DNA of 64,000 nt from contig DAIDIP010000001.1 in assembly GCA_027451745.1 (NCBI GenBank), forward strand, positions 217,393 through 281,392, read 5' to 3'. A program made the position numbers and the translations under genes. A model generated the notes under the pieces. That model was not told the DNA's origin. It searched no databases and saw nothing but the letters and a program-made list of their open reading frames with translations. Each line of letters opens with the position of its first letter. Within the stretch, counting starts at the first letter, position 1. Of the stretch, positions 53,494-61,479 are shown one piece after another. This DNA is from Candidatus Melainabacteria bacterium (GTDB lineage Bacteria > Cyanobacteriota > Vampirovibrionia > Obscuribacterales > Obscuribacteraceae).

Positions 53494-53958
53494 ATGGTGT
53501 CCTGTATGAAAAAAACAATATTCGCTTCATTGATAGCAGCTATTGGGCTAATATCAGTTTGTAGTTCTTGTCCGGGGATAGCCTACCCCGCACGTCCAGA
53601 ATCAGCTCGTGTATGGTACGAAATAGAGTATTTCCCTGTTCGTTTAATAAGCATGGTGGCTTGCATGGTTTGGGATACCCCTACTGGGATGTTCCAAGAT
53701 GCCACTAAAGGTGCAATTGGGGGTACACGTTGTGTTGCTAGAAATATTGGCAACGAAAACGGTACTTACGAATTAATTGTCGGTGGTTTAACTGGTGGAC
53801 CTATTGGTTTAGTTGCTGGGGGCGCTTACGGTGCACTCCATGGTCTAGCCTATGGTATACACCATGGCTTTGTTGGTTATCCAAGCCCTAATAGTGGCAG
53901 CCACAGTATGCTGTTTCAAGGAAAGTCCTTCATTGTTCCTTATGATGACAACTATTAG
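53494..53958 (+). CDS. Secreted glycine-zipper protein, cluster copy 4 (divergent tail)
   Basis: A 154-residue paralogue and the most diverged. The ATG at 53494 is used; a second at 53506 gives a shorter signal peptide (MKKTIFASLIAAIGL, export signal ending about GIAYP). Cysteines flank a segment with MVWDTPTGMFQ. The centre is IGNENGTYELIVG (Asn for Asp), and the zipper is TGGPIGLVAGGAYGALHGLAYGIHHG. The KPFS tail is replaced by a longer Ser/Pro/Gly stretch ending FQGKSFIV, where the KSF element remains. A strong terminator follows 26 bases after the stop. Confidence 0.72.
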   Translation: MVSCMKKTIFASLIAAIGLISVCSSCPGIAYPARPESARVWYEIEYFPVRLISMVACMVWDTPTGMFQDATKGAIGGTRCVARNIGNENGTYELIVGGLTGGPIGLVAGGAYGALHGLAYGIHHGFVGYPSPNSGSHSMLFQGKSFIVPYDDNY

Positions 53959-53984
53959 GTTTTAGTTATCAGCTAGTTAATCTT

Positions 53985-54016
53985 AAGAGGAGATGTTAAA
54001 ACGTCTCCTCTTTTTT
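53985..54016 (+). terminator. Rho-independent terminator after the glycine-zipper cluster
   Basis: Arms AAGAGGAGA (53985-53993) and TCTCCTCTT (54004-54012) with a ten-base loop, followed by four more T (54013-54016). It closes the four-gene tandem. The T-run merges into the box TTTTGCACAATAAATC. Confidence 0.9.
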
Positions 54017-54028
54017 GCACAATAAATC
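54013..54028 (+). promoter_or_regulatory. TTGCACAATAAA box upstream of the MshEN-type gene
   Basis: The 16-mer TTTTGCACAATAAATC is found again, in the other orientation, at 63164-63179, and its 12-base core at 51789. All three positions are intergenic. It lies 114 bases before the MshEN-type gene. Candidate regulator site or -35 region; not tested. Confidence 0.4.
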
Positions 54029-54097
54029 TAAAAAGTACTAATGAAATTAATAATCTAAGAAACTTGTCTTAAGCTGCCAAGAATACCTGATAAACTG

Positions 54098-54117
54098 ATT
54101 AATATAGCTATATTAAT
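54098..54117. promoter_or_regulatory. 20-bp perfect palindrome upstream of the MshEN-type gene
   Basis: ATTAATATAG/CTATATTAAT is a perfect palindrome with no spacer, ending 24 bases before the start codon at 54142. Its place in the leader or over the promoter suggests an operator for a dimeric repressor. Confidence 0.5.
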
Positions 54118-54141
54118 AACCCAGGAAGCCCTACAGCAACC

Positions 54142-55452
54142 ATGAACAAATTTGCTGGAAATCAAATCATGCGTCCTCGTAATACTGGTTCCGGCAAAGC
54201 CCCGCGAGTCGGAGAATTGCTTGTCGCCGCCGGCATTATTACTAATGAGATGCTGAACGAATCTCTCCAAATTGCGAAAAGCTCTAGAAGCATGATCGGC
54301 CGAACTCTAGTTACTTTAGGCCGCCTAGACGAGCATAAATTACAAACAACTCTCGATGTGCAAAATCTAATACGCAAAGGCACAATTAACACCCATATCG
54401 GTATAAAAGCGCTAGGAATAGCATGCCATTCACGTAGCACCATTGACGAGGCATTAAACAGACTAGGCTGGGAACCGTCCAGCCAAAACGAAACGGAAGT
54501 ACACCAGAACGAACTGGCTAAACTTTTCATTGACACAGGCTGGGTAAATAAAGAAACACTAGAAATAGCCCAAAATCAAAGTCATCAAAACAATTTGCCC
54601 TTGGGTCGCTGCTTAGTTGTTAATAGATATATCACTCAACACAAATTAGAAGCAGTTTTATGTGCTCAGTCACTAATCAAAGACAAACATATAACTACCC
54701 AACAAGCACTTGCCGCACTCAAAACAAGTTCAACCAAACGTCAAACATTTGAGCAGTCGTTAATCGAATTTGGCGTACGTCCTTTAAGTGAATCGGACAG
54801 ATGTGTGGGAAACATTTTAACTTTAGCCGGAGTTATTACAGAAGTTGGCAAACTCACTGCTTTAGAAAAGTCGTTAACCGAAGATCGTTCAATAGGCGAT
54901 GTTTTAATTGATTTAGAAATGATCACCCCCGACATCCTAGACAAAACCATGACTCTTCAAACACAAATTCTTGCCGGTCATATCAGCTTAAGACAAGCTG
55001 GTGAAGTATTGTCTCAGTCACTAACAACAGAACAGAATTTACAGACCTTACTTGCAAACATACTGTCTAAAGGACAGTCAGTGAATCAAGTCGAACAAAT
55101 ACTTGAACTTCTGGTTGAAAGCGGTCTGTTAACTAGAGAGGTTATCGATACAGCAAAATCCGCAGTACAACAAAGCGGTAGATATCTTGGTAAAGAAATT
55201 CTGGCACAGCAAGAAATCAGCCAAGCACACTTAGATGCAGCCTGGCAAGCGCAAAGAATGATAGACGATCGCATGATCAGTTTTGATTATGCATGCAACG
55301 CTTTACGAAAAATGACTGGACAGGATTCGAGTAAGCCTAGCCAAAAACTTCTCCAGCAATCTTATGATGAAGATGCTGCTATCGAAATTCCCGAAGAGAG
55401 AAGCTGGTTTATGCGTCTCAAAGACACATTATTCACTAGAAAACTACGCTAG
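54142..55452 (+). CDS. Protein of four MshEN-like modules
   Basis: A 436-residue soluble protein made of four repeats of a module of about 75 residues, at about residues 13-85, 115-185, 220-290 and 320-395. Each has two copies of the GspE/MshE N-terminal pattern, best in the first: RVGELLVAAGIIT then IGRTLVTLGRL. Others are GNILTLAGVIT...IGDVLIDLEMIT and QILELLVESGLLT...LGKEILAQQEIS. In MshE this domain binds cyclic di-GMP through (R/K)LG..LV..G motifs. No ATPase domain follows, unlike GspE/PilB, so it may be a stand-alone nucleotide sensor or scaffold. The first module keeps the binding residues best; the others are degenerate. The C-terminal 40 residues are basic and acidic patches. Confidence 0.75.
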   Translation: MNKFAGNQIMRPRNTGSGKAPRVGELLVAAGIITNEMLNESLQIAKSSRSMIGRTLVTLGRLDEHKLQTTLDVQNLIRKGTINTHIGIKALGIACHSRSTIDEALNRLGWEPSSQNETEVHQNELAKLFIDTGWVNKETLEIAQNQSHQNNLPLGRCLVVNRYITQHKLEAVLCAQSLIKDKHITTQQALAALKTSSTKRQTFEQSLIEFGVRPLSESDRCVGNILTLAGVITEVGKLTALEKSLTEDRSIGDVLIDLEMITPDILDKTMTLQTQILAGHISLRQAGEVLSQSLTTEQNLQTLLANILSKGQSVNQVEQILELLVESGLLTREVIDTAKSAVQQSGRYLGKEILAQQEISQAHLDAAWQAQRMIDDRMISFDYACNALRKMTGQDSSKPSQKLLQQSYDEDAAIEIPEERSWFMRLKDTLFTRKLR

Positions 55453-55567
55453 GCAGCCTAGAGGCTGTTTCCAATTAATACACATATTGTTAAGTAATTG
55501 CTTTTCTTTTCTGTCGATTTATTACTCTGGGCTATCCTAGACTACTAAAGATTCTAGGAGACGAAAT

Positions 55568-57019
55568 ATGGCAACATCGGCACACAAAGTAACTCTTATA
55601 CCAGGCGATGGCATCGGACCTGAATGTATTGAAGCCACCCGTCGCATTATTGAAGCCACCGGAGCGCCAATAGAATGGGATATTCATCATGCCGGAGCCA
55701 GCATTTTTAAGCAAGGATTACCTTCTGGAGTTCCTCAAGATACAATTGAATCAATCCAGAAAACAAGAGTAGTATTAAAGGGTCCCTTAGAAACTCCTAT
55801 TGGCTTTGGTGAAAAGAGCGCCAATGTCACTCTTAGAAAATTATTTGAGACTTATGGCAATATTCGCCCAGTGCGCGAATTACCTGGCGTAAAAACTCCC
55901 TACAGTGGACGCAATATCGATCTTGTTGTTGTAAGAGAAAATGTCGAAGACTTATACGCAGGCATTGAGTATATGCAAACGCCTGGGGTAGCAGAATGTC
56001 TCAAACTCATTTCTGCAAAAGGTTGTGAAAAAATAGTCCGTCTTGCATTTGAAGTAGCGCGCGCTGAAGGACGTAAAACAGTGCATTGCGCTTCCAAATC
56101 AAATATCATGAAGTTAACTGAGGGTTTATTGAAAAAAACTTTCGAAGCTATTGCCCCTGAATATCCAGATATTGAATCCCATCACATCATTATTGACAAT
56201 TGCGCTCACCAATTAGTCAAAAAGCCAGAACAATTTGATGTAATAGTCACCACTAACATGAATGGCGATATCATAAGCGATTTAAGCTCTGCTCTTATAG
56301 GTGGATTAGGCTTTGCCCCATCTGCCAATATTGGCAATGAAGTAGCAATATTTGAAGCTGTACATGGTTCGGCACCTAAATATGCAGGAAAGAATGTTAT
56401 TAACCCATTAGCCGTTCTTTTATCTGGTGTGCTTATGCTCAGACATCTAAAACTTTTCGAACAAGCTTCAAGCATTGAGAACTCTGTATTCGTTACTTTA
56501 GAAGAAGGCAAAGTTTTAACACGCGATATTGTTGGTGATGAAAAAGCAGCTAGCACAACAAGATTCACTGACGAGATCATTGCCAATTTGGGGCATAGCT
56601 CTAAAAACTGGCATGTGCGCAACTACAAAGAAGTAAAATTACCTGTTCTTAAACCAGACATTGATTATGTTAAAGCAACTAGTAGAAAAGTCACTGGTGT
56701 TGATTTATTCGTTGAATCAGGGTTATCTGCCGACAAACTTGGCCCAATCTTAGAAAAGAAAGTTTCAGGCAGTAAATTGAAGCTAAAGATGATTTCTAAT
56801 CGTGGCACCAAAGTTTATCCATCCGCTGGCGCAATCACTGATTGTGTTGATCATTGGTTCTGCCGCTTTATTGCTGTAGATCCCAAAGAAGAAGTGAGCG
56901 ATGAAATTATTGCCGACTTAGTACAAAAAGTTGGCAAAGACTATCGTTGGGTACATTTGGAAAAATTACAAGAAATCGACGGCAAACCAGGCTATACCAA
57001 GGCTCAAGGCGAAGACTAG
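55568..57019 (+). CDS. icd: Isocitrate dehydrogenase, NADP-type
   Basis: Oxidative decarboxylation of isocitrate to 2-oxoglutarate. The 483 residues comprise the beta-decarboxylating dehydrogenase core (about 1-340) and a C-terminal extension of about 130 residues, as in Thermus and Rickettsia enzymes. Motifs: LIPGDGIGPE, SANVTLRK (the Ser regulated by kinase in E. coli is in the corresponding loop), NMNGDIISDLSSALIGGLG and HGSAPKYAGKNVINP. The Lys-Tyr in the last motif is the NADP signature of E. coli-type IDH, so NADP is the predicted cofactor. AGGAGA precedes the ATG. It complements aconitase at 24-26 kb. Confidence 0.93.
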   Translation: MATSAHKVTLIPGDGIGPECIEATRRIIEATGAPIEWDIHHAGASIFKQGLPSGVPQDTIESIQKTRVVLKGPLETPIGFGEKSANVTLRKLFETYGNIRPVRELPGVKTPYSGRNIDLVVVRENVEDLYAGIEYMQTPGVAECLKLISAKGCEKIVRLAFEVARAEGRKTVHCASKSNIMKLTEGLLKKTFEAIAPEYPDIESHHIIIDNCAHQLVKKPEQFDVIVTTNMNGDIISDLSSALIGGLGFAPSANIGNEVAIFEAVHGSAPKYAGKNVINPLAVLLSGVLMLRHLKLFEQASSIENSVFVTLEEGKVLTRDIVGDEKAASTTRFTDEIIANLGHSSKNWHVRNYKEVKLPVLKPDIDYVKATSRKVTGVDLFVESGLSADKLGPILEKKVSGSKLKLKMISNRGTKVYPSAGAITDCVDHWFCRFIAVDPKEEVSDEIIADLVQKVGKDYRWVHLEKLQEIDGKPGYTKAQGED

Positions 57020-57155
57020 CCTAAGATAGCAGCCTGTTTGTTCAACACTTTTCAAAATTAGATCTCTGTTTCAAAGAGACTGTTTAATCTTTGATGCGGG
57101 TATATAGTGCTTGCTAATATTTAATGGGCACTTCTCCAATATCTGGATTTTTAAC

Positions 57156-57836
57156 ATGGCCAAAATTTTGCTTGTTGAAGATGATCAAGGATTAGCCGAG
57201 ATGGTTTTGGAATGGCTAGTTTGTGAACGCCATTCAATCGAACATATAAAAGACGGACAAGAAGGTCTAAATTATCTGCAATACGGTAAATATGACTTAG
57301 CAATTTTAGATTGGACATTACCCAATAGAACTGGCCTGGATATTTGCAAGGAGCATAGGGCTAATGGTGGCACAACACCCGTTATTATGCTCACAGCTAA
57401 AGGTGCAGAGACTGATAAAGAACTAGGCTTGGACTCTGGTGCTGATGACTATCTAACTAAGCCTTTTAGTGTCAAAGAATTGTCAGCCCGCATTCGAGCT
57501 TTGTTGCGCAGACCTCAACTCACACTGCCTAATACTTTACAGGTCAAAGACTTACAGCTAGATACAGTCAAACATACATTAACCAAAAATGGTGAAAGCA
57601 TTCAATTATTACCCAAAGAATTTACCCTAATTGAATTCTTTATGCGACACCCGGATGAAATTTTTAGCAGTGAGGCGCTCCTACAGCGAATTTGGCACTC
57701 AGACAGCGAGGCAACACCAGATGCGGTGCGCACTTGTTTAAAGAGACTACGAAAAAAGATCGATGGCAACCTTGCTGAAAACATGTCATACATACAGACC
57801 GTACCAAAACTTGGTTACAAAATGCCTACGGTTTAG
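57156..57836 (+). CDS. OmpR/PhoB-type response regulator, orphan
   Basis: A 226-residue regulator with a receiver (about 1-118; EDD at 8-10, Asp at about 51 in LDWTLPNRTG, LTAKG, YLTKPFS) and a winged-helix domain (about 125-225, ending QTVPKLGYKM). I use the ATG at 57156 (MAKILLVEDD); an upstream TTG at 57111 is unlikely. Sequence order and spacing resemble the regulator at 20.8-21.5 kb, suggesting paralogy, although here no kinase gene is adjacent. Its phosphodonor is unknown; it might cross-react with the kinases elsewhere. Confidence 0.92.
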   Translation: MAKILLVEDDQGLAEMVLEWLVCERHSIEHIKDGQEGLNYLQYGKYDLAILDWTLPNRTGLDICKEHRANGGTTPVIMLTAKGAETDKELGLDSGADDYLTKPFSVKELSARIRALLRRPQLTLPNTLQVKDLQLDTVKHTLTKNGESIQLLPKEFTLIEFFMRHPDEIFSSEALLQRIWHSDSEATPDAVRTCLKRLRKKIDGNLAENMSYIQTVPKLGYKMPTV

Positions 57837-57947
57837 CAAATTCATCACTCTGGTTGCAAAGAATGATTTTTACGTTTAATCAGCTTGCAATAATGTTCTA
57901 TACTAAATTTCGTGGTCTACCATCTGTCATCAAGGACTAACAAATTC

Positions 57948-58595
57948 ATGAATAACGAAGCAGTAATACAAATGCTTACCAAAGTTGGCGCTGTAATTAC
58001 AGATAGCCACATTGTTTATACCTCAGAACGTCATGGCAATGCGTACCTAAATAAAGACGCCCTATATATGCACACCAAAGAGACTTCTGAGCTTTGCAAA
58101 CTAATTGCCGCTCAATACGATGCTAATAAGATTGATGTGGTTATTGGTCCAATAATAGGTGGGGTAGTACTTTCGCAATGGGTTGCCTATCATCTCAACG
58201 CCAAAAGATCATCTGGTGAAACCCTATCTCTTTATGCTGAAAAAGAAGGCGAAGGCGAAGACAAAAAACTAGTCATAAAACGCGGCTACGATCAATATAT
58301 TCCTGGTAAAAACGTAGTGGTTGTAGAAGATGTACTCACTACTGGTGGCTCAGCTCGCAAATGTATTGAAACTGTTCGCTCTCTTGATGGCAATGTAATA
58401 GCTTTGAGCGCACTTTGTAATCGTGGCGGTATTAAACCTGCAGATATAGGCGACGTTCCAATCCATGCGCTAACCACAATAACAATGGATTCATGGACCG
58501 AGCAAGATTGCCCAATGTGTAAAGAAAAAATGCCTATCAATACCAATGTTGGCAAAGGCAAAATATTTTTACAGAAAAAAGGCGTAGGTGTCTAA
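57948..58595 (+). CDS. Orotate phosphoribosyltransferase-like enzyme
   Basis: A type I phosphoribosyltransferase of 215 residues. The PRPP loop VVVVEDVLTTGGS is at about 122-134 and IGPIIGGVVLSQWVA at about 67-81. The N-terminal RHGNAYLNKDALY resembles the substrate hood of PyrE. The C-terminus carries a CPMCKEKMPI segment (C..C) typical of a PyrE-like subgroup. It may make orotidylate for UMP synthesis, or act in purine salvage; PyrE is favoured. The ATG at 57948 has a distant AAGGA. It converges on the methyltransferase with three bases between stop codons. Confidence 0.78.
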   Translation: MNNEAVIQMLTKVGAVITDSHIVYTSERHGNAYLNKDALYMHTKETSELCKLIAAQYDANKIDVVIGPIIGGVVLSQWVAYHLNAKRSSGETLSLYAEKEGEGEDKKLVIKRGYDQYIPGKNVVVVEDVLTTGGSARKCIETVRSLDGNVIALSALCNRGGIKPADIGDVPIHALTTITMDSWTEQDCPMCKEKMPINTNVGKGKIFLQKKGVGV

Positions 58596-58598
58596 ATT

Positions 58599-59213
58599 CT
58601 AGATTGCTCGCTTTTTGAATAATGCTTTCCAGGCCAAATGAGGCTTACCATCCGGCAATATAAATGAGGCGCGCTGCAACCACATTACCTCGAATTTAGG
58701 CTCAATATTATCTATTAAATCACTAGCTTTAAGTTGCGGTGGTCCTAAACTTTCTGGATCGCGATTCTGGTCAGCACTACCTGCCAAACACAACCAATAA
58801 CCACCCTTATCCAACGCTGCAGCTACCCTATTAATGAAAATTGCTCTTTGTTCAGGAGCCATTACGTGATATACACCACGATCGAAAACAAAATCCACCC
58901 CTGCTTCTGACACCGGCATTTTCTCAACAATATCCGAAACACTAAAGTCTACTTTTACTCCAGCAGCCTTCGTTTTACCTTTTGCAGACTCAATTGCTGT
59001 GGGTGAAATATCAATTGCCTTAACGACAACGCCTTGTTGTGCCATCCAAATAGCATCAGTTCCTGTGCCGCAACCAATCTCTAATGCCCGTTTTGGCACG
59101 CAGGAAAGACTACCAAAATATTCTACTAACTCTGAGGCCGGTACGCCTGTATCCCAAGGCAAAGCTTCTTTGCCAGCTTTATAGCGATCATCCCATGCCC
59201 AGTCTTTTTGCAT
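58599..59213 (-). CDS. Class I SAM-dependent methyltransferase
   Basis: A 204-residue methyltransferase. Motif I ALEIGCGTGTDAIW is at 43-56, then AIDISPTAI (motif II, Asp binding the ribose), FSVSDIVE, and FDRGVYHVM. The opening WDDRYKAGKEALPWDTGVPA is the tellurite/thiopurine-type signature, so a small chalcogen or thiol substrate is possible. It precedes the FMN reductase gene's stop by 23 bases on the same strand (FMN reductase first), making a likely two-gene transcript. Confidence 0.85.
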   Translation of the reverse strand: MQKDWAWDDRYKAGKEALPWDTGVPASELVEYFGSLSCVPKRALEIGCGTGTDAIWMAQQGVVVKAIDISPTAIESAKGKTKAAGVKVDFSVSDIVEKMPVSEAGVDFVFDRGVYHVMAPEQRAIFINRVAAALDKGGYWLCLAGSADQNRDPESLGPPQLKASDLIDNIEPKFEVMWLQRASFILPDGKPHLAWKALFKKRAI

Positions 59214-59236
59214 ATCTAATTCCTTATATTTTTCAA

Positions 59237-59770
59237 CTATTTATGTGAAAGCGAAAGCCCAGCTAATTTAACTGATGTATCCACTAAGTCTTCGATGCGT
59301 TTAGTTATTTCATGATCATAAATAGCATCGTTTTTGAAAGAAGAGCCATCAGCATAAACGAATCGGGGATTTATGATACAACGAAAATCAAGCATTAAAC
59401 TATTAGCCAAACTCATGATTGACATATAGCTAGACTTACCGCCAGCCGCGCATAAAAAGCCAACAATCTTGTCATTCCATGCTTGCCCTGTTAATTCGAT
59501 TAAGTTTTTCGCAGCAGCCGAAAAAGAGTAGTTATAAATGGGCACTGCCAGCAGTACCATCTTGGCATTCTTGATTTTATTAGATAAAACAGGCACATTA
59601 GGATCTGCATACGCCGAATCACCATCACAGGCTGGCATTGGATAGTCTTTTAAATCGAGATATTCAGCCTTTCCACGCTTGTTTAATAACTCATGGGCTT
59701 TGACCGCCATAAGACGACTATTACTACCAGGATTAAGACTTGTACTAATTACCAAATAATCTGCTGACAT
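59237..59770 (-). CDS. NADPH-dependent FMN reductase / flavodoxin-fold oxidoreductase
   Basis: A 177-residue flavoprotein. The first loop [15 protein letters not shown] (about 7-21) binds FMN phosphate, followed by [21 protein letters not shown] (about 73-93) and [14 protein letters not shown] (about 102-115), the NADPH-dependent FMN-reductase family motifs. Possible roles are quinone, chromate or azo reduction and supply of reduced flavin. It heads a two-gene transcript with the methyltransferase. Confidence 0.85.
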   Translation of the reverse strand: MSADYLVISTSLNPGSNSRLMAVKAHELLNKRGKAEYLDLKDYPMPACDGDSAYADPNVPVLSNKIKNAKMVLLAVPIYNYSFSAAAKNLIELTGQAWNDKIVGFLCAAGGKSSYMSIMSLANSLMLDFRCIINPRFVYADGSSFKNDAIYDHEITKRIEDLVDTSVKLAGLSLSHK

Positions 59771-59910
59771 AATTTCGCCTCACTTTATTCGTCTGAGCAG
59801 AATTATAGTTCATATCCTTATATTTTTCAATGATATCTAATATTAGACAACTTCTACCTAATACTTTCGATAAGCAAAAGTCAAGGCCTAGATTTAATCC
59901 CAGTTAGGAT

Positions 59911-59945
59911 TTGACAATGTTATAGTTAAATGAGTACAAATTGTA
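59911..59945 (+). promoter_or_regulatory. Promoter and small palindrome of the ribbon-helix-helix gene
   Basis: TTGACA (59911-59916) is followed after 18 bases by TACAAA (59935-59940), which forms the first half of an 11-base palindrome TACAA-A-TTGTA (59935-59945). A repressor bound there would block the -10 element; the encoded ribbon-helix-helix protein itself is a natural candidate. Confidence 0.45.
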
Positions 59946-59960
59946 TTTAGGTAACTACAA

Positions 59961-60554
59961 ATGGGTGAAAAAACCAAAAATATCAGTATTCGCATACCAG
60001 AAGAGTATCAAAAAAAACTCCAATTGCAGGCGGACAAAAAGGGCATTAGTTTTAACGCCCATATTTTTCGTGTTCTTGAAATCCATTTGATGAATTCTGG
60101 TTTTGGTCCAACTTCAATTACGTCCAGTTCTGGGCGTTTATTTCAAATTCGCTGCGAACCATATCTTGATAATGCCGATGAAACTACTTGGGCTTATTTT
60201 ATTGATGAGCCTAAGTACGAAAAAGAACGGGCATATTATTTTATTGGCATAGGCCGCACAATCTTAAGAGACTGGCAAATAAAAGACAAAGCTACTGTTT
60301 CAAAAGAAGTTGGTTTAGCCTTACTCAATTTCTATAACCGTCAGGGCATGGAAATAGATCGTCTGACATGGAATCAATACCCAGGACCAGATAATGATGG
60401 CCGCCGTGTACTTCAATTTTCGGAAGTGCCACAAACTTTAGAAGAATTTTTTGACCTGCTTATGGCTGAAAAATGGACAGATAAATACGTTTCACAAGAC
60501 GATAAAAGCCAAGACATTCGCCGAGGACGCCCAGAATCCGCTCTCTATCGCTAA
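59961..60554 (+). CDS. Ribbon-helix-helix protein with a C-terminal domain of unknown function
   Basis: A 197-residue protein. Residues 5-48 form an Arc/MetJ-type ribbon-helix-helix (strand NISIRIPEEYQKKLQ, helices to FRVLEIHLMN). The rest, about 60-197, is an unrecognised alpha/beta domain with aromatic residues (ETTWAYFID, RAYYFIGIGRTILRDW, LLNFYNRQGMEIDRLTW) and an acidic, Arg-ending tail (DIRRGRPESALYR). The layout suggests a DNA-binding regulator whose second domain senses a ligand or partner. No toxin gene is adjacent. Ribosome-binding site weak (AGGTAA). Confidence 0.7.
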   Translation: MGEKTKNISIRIPEEYQKKLQLQADKKGISFNAHIFRVLEIHLMNSGFGPTSITSSSGRLFQIRCEPYLDNADETTWAYFIDEPKYEKERAYYFIGIGRTILRDWQIKDKATVSKEVGLALLNFYNRQGMEIDRLTWNQYPGPDNDGRRVLQFSEVPQTLEEFFDLLMAEKWTDKYVSQDDKSQDIRRGRPESALYR

Positions 60555-60558
60555 CTTA

Positions 60559-60585
60559 CTAATCGCTTTTTGAGGAAGCGATTAG
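60559..60585. terminator. Hairpin after the ribbon-helix-helix gene
   Basis: Arms CTAATCGCTT (60559-60568) and AAGCGATTAG (60576-60585) with a seven-base loop start five bases after the stop codon. There is no T-run behind it, so it is at most an imperfect terminator or an mRNA-stabilising stem. Confidence 0.5.
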
Positions 60586-60639
60586 CCCAATATTCATACT
60601 TTAGCCAAATGCCTTGTACTTATTTTGAGGATCTTTTTT

Positions 60640-61434
60640 ATGATCGAATTTATGGCTGTCTTTCTTATTTGTTATATTTGGCACACTCTCGGTATAACTG
60701 TGGGTTATCACAGACTACTTTCGCACTGTTCATTTACTTGTCCTAAATGGGTTGAATACTTCTGGGTGCTCCCTGGATATCTCGCCTTTGAAGGCTCGCC
60801 TATCTGGTGGGCTACAATTCATCGTGCTCACCATCGCTATACAGACACAGCCCTTGACCCACATTCACCAAAATATGGCATGGGAAACGCTCATGCTGGT
60901 TGGTTAATGCATAGAGGTTATGCGAATCATATTAATCCAAATACTCAATCAAAGGATCTTCTCAAAGATCCTGTGTATCGATTTCTAGAACAAGGTGGTG
61001 TTTGGCACAGAGCGCATTTCATCACATTTTTTATTGGCGTAACTTTTAGATTATTGATTTTATTTTTCTTCGGTTGGATCCCAGCTTTAGCCAGTCTTTT
61101 AGCTGGTTTTGCAGCTTTGCAAATACCACTTATGTTAAATGTGGTCTGTCATATTCCCAAACTCGGTTACAAGACCTATGCTACTGGCGATGATAGTGTC
61201 AATGTATGGTGGGTTGGTATTTTAGCAATGGGTGAAGGTTGGCATAACAATCATCATGCTAGTCCGGGTTCTGCTAAAAGCGGCTTGCTACCATGGGAAT
61301 TCGACCTAGCATGGCTAACTATTTCTTTGATGAAAAAATTGAAGCTAGTACACCGAGTAAATGTTTGTACAGTCGAAGAACTTGTTGGCAAGCAAAAGAA
61401 TCAAATCAAGCAATCTTTGTCACTACAAGCATAA
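60640..61434 (+). CDS. Membrane fatty-acid desaturase (acyl-CoA or lipid Delta-9 type)
   Basis: Di-iron desaturase of 264 residues that introduces a cis double bond in a saturated acyl chain. The three histidine boxes are intact: HRLLSH (24-29), HRAHH (about 61-65) and HNNHH (about 211-215). Four membrane helices are visible (about 5-20, 37-52, 135-155 and 160-178). TTTTGAGGA precedes the ATG at 60640; an in-frame TTG lies 15 bases earlier. Acyl-lipid desaturases of this type are common in cyanobacterial relatives and other aerobes, so it fits an aerobic lifestyle. Confidence 0.92.
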   Translation: MIEFMAVFLICYIWHTLGITVGYHRLLSHCSFTCPKWVEYFWVLPGYLAFEGSPIWWATIHRAHHRYTDTALDPHSPKYGMGNAHAGWLMHRGYANHINPNTQSKDLLKDPVYRFLEQGGVWHRAHFITFFIGVTFRLLILFFFGWIPALASLLAGFAALQIPLMLNVVCHIPKLGYKTYATGDDSVNVWWVGILAMGEGWHNNHHASPGSAKSGLLPWEFDLAWLTISLMKKLKLVHRVNVCTVEELVGKQKNQIKQSLSLQA

Positions 61435-61479
61435 ACTGAGAATGATATTCTTACATAATCAATAATGTAAGGACATCTC

